This document shows, piece after piece, positions 35,901 to 43,207 of a stretch of 64,000 nt of DNA; positions within the stretch are counted from its first letter, which is position 1; each line of letters starts with the position of its first letter. The position numbers and the translations under genes are program-made. The notes under the pieces were generated by a model. The model was not told the origin of the DNA, ran no database searches, and saw only the letters and a program-made list of their open reading frames with translations. Source of the DNA: Spirosoma agri (GTDB taxonomy: Bacteria > Bacteroidota > Bacteroidia > Cytophagales > Spirosomataceae); NCBI RefSeq assembly GCF_010747415.1, contig NZ_JAAGNZ010000001.1, positions 2,418,001 through 2,482,000 on the forward strand. Reading direction: 5' to 3'.

Positions 35901-37186
35901 TAGCCGTACAACTCAAAACCAGACAGATTGAATGATTTGGGGACATCAGATCTGTTCTGATCGGCCTTGATCGTTGCCGCTTTGACATCGTTGATGAAGA
36001 TGTCCAGACTCACCGATTGTTTCGGAGCGTTTAAATCGATAGCCCAGCCACCGATCACATCGCAAGTGGCAAATTCAAGGTAACCCCGATAATTAGCGTT
36101 GGCGGACGGTGGAGTAACCGGATCCGGGGTGATTTCCGGCGGTAACACTGACCCGATGCAAACGGCGGTCTTGATCGGACTTTGGGCCAATTCAGTATCG
36201 TCGTTTGCCAACTTGACCGAAATTTTTAACGCTTTGTTCGTTTTGTACAGCTCCGGAAGGGTCCAGTAGAACCCGTACAGACTGAACCCACTGAGACCAA
36301 AGGCGCTGGCTACGTCGGGTCGGCTTTGATCAGCTTTAACCGTCGCTACTTTGGCATCGTTGATATAAATATCCAGACTTACCGATTGCCGGGAAGCGTT
36401 CAAATCGAAAGCCCAGCCGCCCACCGCATCACACGTGGCAAATTCCAGATTGCCCCGATACTCGGCACCGGCAACCCGAGCTGATTTGGTGGCAATGGCC
36501 GGATTGTCTATATCGACATAGAGAGTTTCTGATCTGGTAGTAGCCTGCTTGTTGCTATCGATCGCTGTCTCACGGAGTGACTTTTTGGCGGTGGACAGTT
36601 CTGCCAGCCTAACGGTTGATTTCTCGACAAACAGGCTTTGCCCATCGGCCTGCCCGTGGCTTCTCAGCAGTCGGAAAGATGCACCGGGCGAAAGCGTTGA
36701 GAAGTGACCAATGATATGATAGGTTGCTTCCGTTCGGGTTGGGTAGGAGAGTTCTGCGCCAACAAAATCGCTGAAATCGCCACCCGTTTGCTCGAAACCC
36801 GTTGGTAACAAAAGCTTCAGTTTGTACGCGGTAGCCCCTGGAAGCTGAAAAAGTAAACTGGATGTAATCGACAACAGTTCCGCTCTGATGGTTATGTCTA
36901 TCGTCTCACCCAGGTGAACGGATTTCTTATCGATGCTTAGGGTAAACCGGATCGGATCATTGGCGACAGATGAATAGCCTGGCTGACTGGCCAGAAGCGA
37001 CTGATTGCGATACGTGAATACGTTTATCGGGGTGGGCTTTGGCAGGGGACCTACGACCTTTCGACCTGGTGGTTCATTGCTGCCAGGCAGGCCGTGCGAT
37101 AAAGAGGGAATCAATAGGAGCAGCATAAAAAAGTGTACGGCGCTCCTACTGATACATTTTGTGAAAATGTAAAATCTGAAATTCAT
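32963..37186 (-). CDS. Large modular secreted protein with repeated YRG and Ig/PKD-like modules
   Basis: A 1407-residue exported protein. After a signal peptide (about 1-32) and a beta-rich region, it has three copies of a roughly 90-residue module beginning YRG(N/Y/F)L and containing GGWAFDL-type and YINDAKVATVKADQ-type motifs (about 239-345, 364-452, 565-652). Four Cys-containing Ig/PKD-like repeats of about 85 residues follow or alternate (about 455-557, 655-760, 764-848, 852-937), each with YTWSGNG and a closing VTGC. A 465-residue C-terminal region (from about 942) has PVLQNDRVRVAIDLGVGG and looks like a beta-sandwich carbohydrate-active or binding domain, family not identified. The ATG at 37186 fits the signal peptide. 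Likely surface-exposed adhesin or polysaccharide-acting protein. Confidence 0.8.
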   Translation of the reverse strand: MNFRFYIFTKCISRSAVHFFMLLLLIPSLSHGLPGSNEPPGRKVVGPLPKPTPINVFTYRNQSLLASQPGYSSVANDPIRFTLSIDKKSVHLGETIDITIRAELLSITSSLLFQLPGATAYKLKLLLPTGFEQTGGDFSDFVGAELSYPTRTEATYHIIGHFSTLSPGASFRLLRSHGQADGQSLFVEKSTVRLAELSTAKKSLRETAIDSNKQATTRSETLYVDIDNPAIATKSARVAGAEYRGNLEFATCDAVGGWAFDLNASRQSVSLDIYINDAKVATVKADQSRPDVASAFGLSGFSLYGFYWTLPELYKTNKALKISVKLANDDTELAQSPIKTAVCIGSVLPPEITPDPVTPPSANANYRGYLEFATCDVIGGWAIDLNAPKQSVSLDIFINDVKAATIKADQNRSDVPKSFNLSGFELYGYRWNIPEKYKTNSRLKIDVRAAGSSYEVSQSPMTTASCPGSATAASCAFEVAVNSTSATCGSAVTLPAACSGADCQGLTYTWSGNGINQQGQALNLTAPATNGTYAYTVTATKTGCTSKTAVATLTVTGCTPPPTPSGEYRGFLDNANCNYISGWLLDMKSTQKSQSVDIYINNVKAATVVADQVRSDVASVFNTGNFAQFGYSWTIPDSYKNNTPIRISVRAAGSSYEVSQSPMTTASCPGSATAASCAFEVAVSSTSATCGSAVALAAACSGADCQGLTYTWSGNGINQQGQALNLTAPATNGTYAYTVTATKTGCTSKTAVATLTVTGCTPTPSCAFDVAVNSVSATCGSSINLNATCSGANCDNVNYTWTGNGVSQSGQVLALTALSTSGLYSYTMTATKDGCAGKVIVATVTVTGCTTTPSCDFDVSANSVSTSCNGAVSLSASCSGSSCNGVSYAWSGNGVSQQGQRLTLTAPSTDGTYLYAVTASRVGCDNKTAIGSVTVTGCTISIEPYPVLNSPQPADQRPVLQNDRVRVAIDLGVGGVIREITDLQVGENMVNCFVKPDGTRDTGRDDQIALYGYPEKGFTKNGKPILDDIGYNPVQGGSVAGQFSPILGYGRTDKMLYSKTRALHWGIDNEAGDYTIEQWIRLENNIVRQHVRITGDRPERTKYPDSRQQELPCVYTSSLFYQYFVVRGEPYTNAPLVHVNSIQNIDGSGTSMDQYKNEGRMGPFNVDASEPWIAAIRSGSNRGMALHTPYSHEFKAALFHSPGQGTPESTNAGYISNSSTMILDPDGVYEYDINRVVGTLDEIRSTINTLPRSETKPNYVFAGNPTRHGFMYRKGYDQGYPLRGNELTITPTDRRFRLVSPRKGYKAAEFGVIYVRMRAITPERQLLLDWRKVGQTELEAENGSQAIRFNIIPDNQYHTYAIPVKNISTWSGIINNFTIRYTDTREETINGQQFGVKWISATDLGDQ
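34908..35243 (-). repeat. Copy A of a near-identical 336-bp repeat in the modular gene
   Basis: Nearly identical at DNA level to 35514-35849, with only scattered substitutions, most of them synonymous in appearance. It encodes one Ig/PKD-like module and the end of the preceding YRG module. Confidence 0.9.
35514..35849 (-). repeat. Copy B of the 336-bp repeat
   Basis: Offset from copy A by 606 bases, exactly 202 codons, so one YRG plus Ig unit has been duplicated in frame. The 270-bp segment between copies is the more diverged YRG module. Confidence 0.9.
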
Positions 37187-37652
37187 AATAAGTTGGATAA
37201 AGTTGCTTCGTAGCACTCGTGAATGGCTACTTAAGGGGCACATGGGCAAAATGTGTACCGTTTTGCCCACATTTGTATAAAAAAATAATAAGAAGATTAC
37301 TTTTTGGTTACTATATAATCGGAATGGTATAACTAGTAGGTAGACTAAAAACAAATTTTTATAGATACAGGTATCAGTAAAGGACTGAGGGTGAATGGGC
37401 TGCTGAGAATTAGCTCAGTCCTTGTCGCACGTGTTTAGGCTGAATTTATCCTGCCCGAGCGGGCACTTTTTAATTAGTTAGGCAGCCAATTGTATCCATT
37501 GCTTGATTCTGGCTAAGCTGCGAGCTTATCGAAAGGCTAAAAATCGCTTGTACGATGCCAACAATTCAGTTGACGATATCACTAGATTATGAAACAAGAA
37601 GAGCCAATCACAGTACGTGATTGGCTCTTATCAACTAGTTGGCTATGGTCTG
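37187..37652. other. 466-bp gene-free region with two hairpins
   Basis: No credible reading frame. It is AT-rich near the start of the modular gene, which should hold its promoter, although I find no TAnnTTTG element. A 10-bp hairpin (37380-37423, AGGACTGAG arms with a long loop) lies in the middle, and the hemH terminator is at its right end. Confidence 0.6.
37599..37629 (-). terminator. hemH terminator
   Basis: Perfect 13-bp stem (37599-37611 with 37617-37629) with a 5-base loop, just after the hemH stop on the minus strand and followed there by TTGTTTC. Confidence 0.8.
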
Positions 37653-38714
37653 TTAGGCGGTTTTAACCAGATCGACCAGTGTTTCAATCCACAGCGGGCT
37701 ATCGTTCAGGCTCTCTACCAACTGCCAGTGTTCACCACCGGCAGCTTCAAATAATTCCTTGTATTCGACGCCTACTTCAATCGTCGTCTCAAGACAGTCG
37801 GCAACAAAGGAAGGCGAAAAAGCCAGCACGCTCTTAACGCCTTTCGCTCCTAGCTCCCGAATGATATCGTCGGTATACGGCTTGATCCAGGGGGTGCGGC
37901 CCAGTCTCGACTGAAAGCATGTCGTGTATTTGCCTTCTGGAATGCCCAGTTCACGAACGAGCCGACGGGTCGTTTCAAAACATTGTGCCCGGTAGCAGTG
38001 CTGATTCATGGCATGGAGCGACTCGCAGCAGGTACCGAACTGGCAGACGTTGTGCGCTACGTCACCTTTGGTAATCTGGCGTTCCGGCAACCCGTGATAA
38101 CTGAAAACGACATGATCATACTCGTACGTGCTCAGATATTTACGGCCTAACTGGACAAATCCCTCGATAAACTTCGGATGCTCCAGGAAGCGATTTATGA
38201 ACCGAATGGCCGGAATAACCTGCCAGTCTTTCACGATATCCATCACTTTTTCATAGACCGAACCCGTTGAGGCCGAGGCATATTGAGGAAAGAAAGGGAT
38301 GACAACAATGTCAGTCAGGCCCAATTGCTGAAATTCGTCCAGGCCCGCCTTGATGCTCGGGCTCTGGTAACGCATTGCCAGCTTTACGACATACTCACTG
38401 CCCAATGCGTTTTGTAACTCGCGTTCAACAACGTGGCCGTAGTATTTCAGCGGTGAGCCGGTTTCTGCCCATAGCTGCTTATAAACTTTGGCCGATTTGG
38501 GCGCGCGAAACGGAGCGATGATACCATTGATCAGAAACGAACGCTGAATGTAGGGAATATCGATTACGCGGCTATCCATCAGGAATTCACGTAAATATTT
38601 CCGTACATCGGGTACAGACGGACTATCGGGTGTGCCAAGGTTAACAATCAAAACACCCGTTTTGCCAGGTGACTTTGTGCCGGTAACAGGTGGTAATAAA
38701 ACAGGTGATTCCAT
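37653..38714 (-). CDS. hemH: Ferrochelatase
   Basis: A 353-residue enzyme that inserts ferrous iron into protoporphyrin IX, the last step of haem synthesis. It begins with the family block TGVLIVNLGTPDSP, then GSPLKYY and AMRYQSPS; the metal-binding His207 is in FSYHGLPERQ and the acidic partner is in SPSFVADCLETTIE. A HCYRAQCFETTR stretch is also typical. Length is normal. It is a single gene with its own terminator and a TAnnTTTG element upstream. Peripheral to the inner membrane. Confidence 0.96.
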   Translation of the reverse strand: MESPVLLPPVTGTKSPGKTGVLIVNLGTPDSPSVPDVRKYLREFLMDSRVIDIPYIQRSFLINGIIAPFRAPKSAKVYKQLWAETGSPLKYYGHVVERELQNALGSEYVVKLAMRYQSPSIKAGLDEFQQLGLTDIVVIPFFPQYASASTGSVYEKVMDIVKDWQVIPAIRFINRFLEHPKFIEGFVQLGRKYLSTYEYDHVVFSYHGLPERQITKGDVAHNVCQFGTCCESLHAMNQHCYRAQCFETTRRLVRELGIPEGKYTTCFQSRLGRTPWIKPYTDDIIRELGAKGVKSVLAFSPSFVADCLETTIEVGVEYKELFEAAGGEHWQLVESLNDSPLWIETLVDLVKTA

Positions 38715-38804
38715 CGTAGGGAAAACCGTGATTGTAATAAGTTAGTTTACTTTCGAACCGTAACGCTGCTGTTGTCAGTTGACGGTACGTTGCGAAAGCG
38801 GTTA

Positions 38805-38812
38805 CAAAGTTA
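38805..38812 (-). promoter_or_regulatory. Possible hemH -7 box
   Basis: TAACTTTG on the minus strand fits TAnnTTTG, with an expected start near 38798, about 84 bases before the hemH ATG. No clear -33 box. Confidence 0.35.
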
Positions 38813-38852
38813 ACCGTTGATCAAGACTGCGCGATACGGGTTCGGCTCAGAA

Positions 38853-39641
38853 TTATTTTGCCTGCGGATACCGGCTGAAATCGGTACGGGTGAAGTCACT
38901 GAAAACCTCACCTGGCAACCCCGTAAACACCATAATGTCCGTTATGTCGCGTTCGCCCCGCTCGCCCGATAATAAAATACCGCCATGTTGCTGATAGTCA
39001 GACCAGGGAAGCGTGAATCGGGGCTGCTCATCGGTGAATTTGGGGTAATGTGCCCATTGAGATACCAGATGCGATTGCTTGTCGATCCAAACTTTATATT
39101 TGTTATCGGGTGTGTTACCCACGTTCTTGAACGTCAGTTGAAGAACATCGGCAGGCTTCCCCTCTTTCGTCTCTTCATCACCCAGGTACTTTAGGGTTAC
39201 GCCCGAATCCTTCAGTTTAAAGGGCATAAAAAGCCAGTACGAATCATTGATCCAGGCACTTTTGGCCTGTTTTACGTATTTAGCCACCGAATCAGGCTCG
39301 GTGAGTTCGTTGCCTTTGCGGAATACCCGGCCCTTATCGTTGTTAATATTCAGGATGACGGTCTGGTCGTCGCGCAGATTATCGACCCGGACATCGCCCG
39401 ACCATTTATCCCAGACAAGTTTCCGGACGCCGAAAAAATTCCAGGCCACGAGGTGCGTTTTATCCCACGCGTTTCGGCCGCCCATCGCCTGCATCACCTG
39501 ATCGGCGAGCTGGACGGCTTTAGGGTCCGAGCCAGCCAGATCGAAGCCCTGCGCTGGTGGATTTGCCGATTTTTTCGACTGGGCGAACGTTGACAGTGTA
39601 CTTACGAAAGCGAAAAATAAAATGAAGTAATAACGGTTCAT
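38853..39641 (-). CDS. Secreted LolA-like/DUF6503-type protein
   Basis: A 262-residue exported protein with a signal peptide ending at STFAQ. The mature part (QLADQVMQAMGGRNAWDKT, VWIDKQSHLVSQW) has the look of the LolA/LolB-like beta half-barrel proteins common in Bacteroidota, where the motif MGG..AW followed by a threshold of Trp and Phe residues recurs. I think of the DUF6503 group but cannot confirm it. The ATG at 39641 is preferred because it starts the signal peptide. Possibly binds a lipid or hydrophobic ligand in the periplasm. Confidence 0.7.
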   Translation of the reverse strand: MNRYYFILFFAFVSTLSTFAQSKKSANPPAQGFDLAGSDPKAVQLADQVMQAMGGRNAWDKTHLVAWNFFGVRKLVWDKWSGDVRVDNLRDDQTVILNINNDKGRVFRKGNELTEPDSVAKYVKQAKSAWINDSYWLFMPFKLKDSGVTLKYLGDEETKEGKPADVLQLTFKNVGNTPDNKYKVWIDKQSHLVSQWAHYPKFTDEQPRFTLPWSDYQQHGGILLSGERGERDITDIMVFTGLPGEVFSDFTRTDFSRYPQAK

Positions 39642-39665
39642 TACGTTGAGTGATGGTTGCTTTAA

Positions 39666-39673
39666 CAAAAATA
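39666..39673 (-). promoter_or_regulatory. Possible -7 box of the LolA-like gene
   Basis: TATTTTTG on the minus strand, 24 bases upstream of the proposed ATG at 39641; this short distance leaves a leader of under 20 bases. Confidence 0.4.
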
Positions 39674-39686
39674 AAAGGTGAAGGCT

Positions 39687-39715
39687 GTTGTTTCACTTGA
39701 TACGATTTATTTTTG
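39687..39715 (+). promoter_or_regulatory. Probable oxyR promoter
   Basis: GTTG (39687-39690) and TATTTTTG (39708-39715) with a 17-base spacer. The expected start near 39722 leaves about 80 bases of leader. It lies next to the divergent -7 box at 39666, so OxyR bound here could affect both genes. Confidence 0.45.
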
Positions 39716-39802
39716 TATAAATTTTAATTATACACGGTGAGAAACTGTAGAACGGGCCTAATCGGCCCGCTTTATACCAATTAGTTCGCCGATTTCCTGC
39801 CA

Positions 39803-40744
39803 ATGACGCTTTCCCAACTCGATTATATTGTGGCTGTCGATACGCACCGGCACTTTGCAACAGCCGCCGATAGCTGTCATGTCACTCAGCCGACGCTAAG
39901 TATGCAAATCCATAAACTGGAAGATGAGCTTGGTATTCTGGTGTTTGACCGATCGAAACAGCCGGTCGTACCAACTGAGGCCGGACAGGCCGTTCTGGCG
40001 CAGGCACGGGAGGTGTTGCGGGCGGCTCGCCGAATACCCGAAATCGTGAGCGAGTCGAAGAATGATTTTCAGGGCGATCTGAAAATTGGGATCATCCCGA
40101 CACTGGCTCCTTATCTGTTGCCGTATTTTATCGGGGAGTTTATCGAGACCTATCCGGCGGTGTCGGTACAGATTCAGGAGCTGGTAACGGAGCAGATTAT
40201 CGAACGGCTTCGCAATGGCCTTATCGATGTCGGTCTGGTTGTGACGCCTTTGGCCGAAAACGGGATCACCGAAATTCCGTTATTCAAGGAGCCGTTCGTG
40301 GTCTATGCCGCTGACTCGCACCTGTTGGCCAACAAGGATTTCATCGATCCGCAGGACCTTCATACCGATGGCCTCTGGCTGCTGACGGAGGGCCATTGTT
40401 TTCGCAATCAGGTCATGAACCTTTGCGGAGCCGACCGAAAAGCCAATGGCACGGCCTTACGCTATGAAACGGGATCGCTCGAAACACTCATCAAACTGAT
40501 CGATAAACAGGATGGGTTCACGCTGTTGCCTTACCTGGCCACGCTCGATATGGACGAAACGCGCCGGACCCGCATTCGCTCGTTCAGTGATCCTCAACCG
40601 GTACGCGAAGTGAGTCTGGTCATGCACCGTAGTTTCCTGAAACGGAAGCTGATCAATGCGCTGAAACAAGAGATCCTGGATCATTTGCCGGACGAACTGG
40701 TTGGCGAAACGAAACCGGGGAAGGTGGTTGGGGTGACGAAATAG
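39803..40744 (+). CDS. oxyR: OxyR-type LysR-family peroxide sensor
   Basis: A 313-residue transcription regulator. An N-terminal winged helix-turn-helix (residues 1-60, with HFATAADSCHVTQPTLSMQI) is followed by the ligand-binding domain. The redox pair is Cys199 and Cys208 in EGHCFRNQVMNLC, at the same numbers as in E. coli OxyR, where they form the peroxide-induced disulfide. It should activate antioxidant genes. No catalase or peroxiredoxin gene is adjacent in this window. Confidence 0.93.
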   Translation: MTLSQLDYIVAVDTHRHFATAADSCHVTQPTLSMQIHKLEDELGILVFDRSKQPVVPTEAGQAVLAQAREVLRAARRIPEIVSESKNDFQGDLKIGIIPTLAPYLLPYFIGEFIETYPAVSVQIQELVTEQIIERLRNGLIDVGLVVTPLAENGITEIPLFKEPFVVYAADSHLLANKDFIDPQDLHTDGLWLLTEGHCFRNQVMNLCGADRKANGTALRYETGSLETLIKLIDKQDGFTLLPYLATLDMDETRRTRIRSFSDPQPVREVSLVMHRSFLKRKLINALKQEILDHLPDELVGETKPGKVVGVTK

Positions 40745-40769
40745 ACCGTGCTCGATGGTCTTTGAGATG

Positions 40770-41597
40770 CTACTTCCGGCTTCGTTTACGGAGACGTTTT
40801 GTCCGTTCCAGTTGCTGATACGTATGTCTGAAGTCGTCTCCGTTTTCCATGGCGTTGGTTAGCGCTGGCACACCCGGCTGACCCACGATGGACAGCCACC
40901 GCGCCACCTCGTCGGCCGAGGTCTGGTAAGCCTGCATGACATGGCTGTAACTGCCCCCGAAAAAATCGCGGGTTGTTTCCAGATCGGACAGCGTAAGCAT
41001 GGGCTGACGCGGAAAAGAGAGTACGGGTTCGCTGTCGAACAGGCTGTCGGCCCGGCTGGCCTTCGTTGGTCGCTCCCAAACGGCGGGACTGCTGAACCGA
41101 TAATCGACCATCAGAGCCAGCCCTTCGTTGAACCATTGGGGAATCTGGCGTTTGACGGTCCACCAGCCCAGCCGACTAAACAGCTCATCGTGGCAAAGTT
41201 CGTGCGCGATGACATCGGTGTTGTTACCCTCTGGCCCCAGTACCAGATAAGAGGCACCCCAGGGCGTTCCCAGACTACAGCCAGCCCCCTCACCACCAAG
41301 GCAATAGTGTTCATAATCGGCCTGTAAGGGGCAGTAGATCAGGATAGCATGTCCACGTCGGTCGCCCCAGAACCGGCGAATGCGATCAGTGGCCGTGCGT
41401 ACATGATGGCGAAGTTGGCCGCGCTGCTTTGGGGTTGCGGTCTGGCTGATATACACCTCGTTCATACCGGTCAGCACCTGGAAATCGGCTGATTGATCCA
41501 CGCGCAGGCACCGGACCAGTTGCGGATAAAGGAGCAGAAAACCAACCGGCAGGGCAATCAGTAACGGCAGCGCATAACGAATCAACTTTCCACTCAT
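40770..41597 (-). CDS. Membrane-anchored gluzincin peptidase (peptidase MA-like)
   Basis: A 275-residue protein with one N-terminal hydrophobic segment (LIRYALPLLIALPVGFLLLYP) and a zinc-peptidase core. The motif HELCH supplies HExxH, and WFNEGLA, about 25 residues later, supplies the third ligand glutamate, as in peptidase MA and M1-like gluzincins. It should act outside the cytoplasm. The C-terminus is very basic (KRLRKRSRK). The ATG at 41597 is chosen; seven codons further upstream are open from an earlier start. It ends 25 bases from the convergent oxyR gene. Substrate unknown. Confidence 0.75.
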   Translation of the reverse strand: MSGKLIRYALPLLIALPVGFLLLYPQLVRCLRVDQSADFQVLTGMNEVYISQTATPKQRGQLRHHVRTATDRIRRFWGDRRGHAILIYCPLQADYEHYCLGGEGAGCSLGTPWGASYLVLGPEGNNTDVIAHELCHDELFSRLGWWTVKRQIPQWFNEGLALMVDYRFSSPAVWERPTKASRADSLFDSEPVLSFPRQPMLTLSDLETTRDFFGGSYSHVMQAYQTSADEVARWLSIVGQPGVPALTNAMENGDDFRHTYQQLERTKRLRKRSRK

Positions 41598-41689
41598 GAA
41601 AAACAACAAATCGGACAAATCACTGGCTGACTCACGAAGTACGACTCAAGCCGTGATTTTTCCTAGAATTGGCCTGACTATTGGAAAAC

Positions 41690-43180
41690 CTAGACCAGCG
41701 TTTGTGGTACTTCCTGCGGGCTGTGAACGACCTCATAATCGGCTGGATCGATCTGGCGGGTGGCTTTTCGGTAGGAGACCGTCAACGAAGGCCAGAGCGT
41801 CGCATTTCTTCCCTGCGCATCCAGATACCAGCTTTTACAACCCGATGCCCAGACCGTACCCGCCATTTTCTGTTGAATGTTGGCATTGAAGCGTTGCTGC
41901 GCTTCCGGCTTAACGTCCAGAAAAGCACCCTCATCGGCTCGGTCAAGCTGGCTTAAATAGTCGAGCAGGTAATTGACCTGCGACTCGATCATGTGGATAA
42001 TCGAATTGTGCCCCAGCCCGGTATTGGGGCCAACGAGGAATCCCAGATTTGGATAACCCGACGCTGTGATACCATAATGGGCTTCTGCGCCCTGTGTCAG
42101 CCACTGATCGAAAAGATTCTGACCGTAGCGTCCAATGATGTTCATGCGAGCGATCATACCGGAAACCATAAAGCCAGTACCGAAGATGATCGCATCGACG
42201 GGGTAGTGCGTTCCGTTTTTATCGACAATGGAGTCAGGTCTGATTTCCGAAATAGTATCGGTTACCAACTCAACGTTCGGGCGGGTAAGAGCGGGGTAAT
42301 AGTCGTTCGAGATCAGGACGCGTTTACAGCCGAACGTGTAGTTTGGTGTTGCCTTGCGCCGAAGTTCAGGATCATCGATCGATTTTCTGAGGTGTTGCAG
42401 CGCGATCTTCGTGCCAAGTTTATTACCGGTTTTGTTGCCCAGAAAAGACAGGCCCTGAACCTCATTGATCCAGTAGATCAGCGATCGATACGCTTTTTGC
42501 ACCACCGGCAACCGCTGGAAAATTTGCTGTTCAGCCGATGACACAAGCCGGTCTCGTCGCGGGGTTATGTAAGGGGCCGTTCGCTGAAAAACAGTTAGTT
42601 GCTTGACAGCAGGCGCTATTTTCGGAATGAACTGAATGGCACTGGCTCCCGTGCCGATGACCGCTACGCGCTTGTTGGTCAGCTCGTAGGCCGTGTCCCA
42701 AGCCGATGAGTGAAAGGTTTTACCCGCAAACGTTTCCAGCCCCTTTAGCTTAGGAATGATCGGTCGGTTCAACGGACCAACGGCAACGATAAGAACACGG
42801 GCCGTTGTCGCGTTACCAGCCTGATCGGTAAGTGTCCAGCAACCGGTTCCGGGCAAAAATTCAGCGCGAGTTATTTCCGTGTTGTACCGAATCCGGGGGC
42901 CTAGATCATAGCGCTCAACGATGGTTTTAAGATAGCTCAGTAGTTCGGGTTGGGTCGAATAGGTGCGCGACCAGTTCGGATTTGGCGCGAAGGACAATGA
43001 GTAGAGATGCGACGGAATATCACAGGCGGCACCCGGATAGACATTCTCTCGCCAGGTGCCACCCACCTGATCGGCCCGTTCGAACAGGATGAACGGAGTA
43101 CCGCGTTCCTTCAGGCGAATGGCCGCTGTGAGACCGGCAAAGCCTGCGCCGATTATGGCGACATCAACCGCTGCTTTCAT
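41690..43180 (-). CDS. Flavin monooxygenase, Baeyer-Villiger type
   Basis: A 496-residue FAD- and NADPH-dependent monooxygenase. The FAD-binding GAGFAG is at 11-16, the second Rossmann motif GTGAS at 176-180, and the Baeyer-Villiger fingerprint FxGxxxHxxxW(P/D) is complete as FAGKTFHSSAWD (151-162). It should insert oxygen next to a ketone to give an ester or lactone, or oxidise a heteroatom. It follows another FAD enzyme gene with a 27-base gap on the same strand, so they are likely co-transcribed. Natural substrate unknown. Confidence 0.9.
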   Translation of the reverse strand: MKAAVDVAIIGAGFAGLTAAIRLKERGTPFILFERADQVGGTWRENVYPGAACDIPSHLYSLSFAPNPNWSRTYSTQPELLSYLKTIVERYDLGPRIRYNTEITRAEFLPGTGCWTLTDQAGNATTARVLIVAVGPLNRPIIPKLKGLETFAGKTFHSSAWDTAYELTNKRVAVIGTGASAIQFIPKIAPAVKQLTVFQRTAPYITPRRDRLVSSAEQQIFQRLPVVQKAYRSLIYWINEVQGLSFLGNKTGNKLGTKIALQHLRKSIDDPELRRKATPNYTFGCKRVLISNDYYPALTRPNVELVTDTISEIRPDSIVDKNGTHYPVDAIIFGTGFMVSGMIARMNIIGRYGQNLFDQWLTQGAEAHYGITASGYPNLGFLVGPNTGLGHNSIIHMIESQVNYLLDYLSQLDRADEGAFLDVKPEAQQRFNANIQQKMAGTVWASGCKSWYLDAQGRNATLWPSLTVSYRKATRQIDPADYEVVHSPQEVPQTLV

Positions 43181-43207
43181 GGGTTTTGTCGGGTTAAAAC
43201 GACTGAC

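Noticed and set aside
37187-37652. The 466-bp gap before hemH as a riboswitch or small RNA gene
   Set aside because: Apart from a 10-bp hairpin and the hemH terminator there is no recognisable conserved RNA structure.
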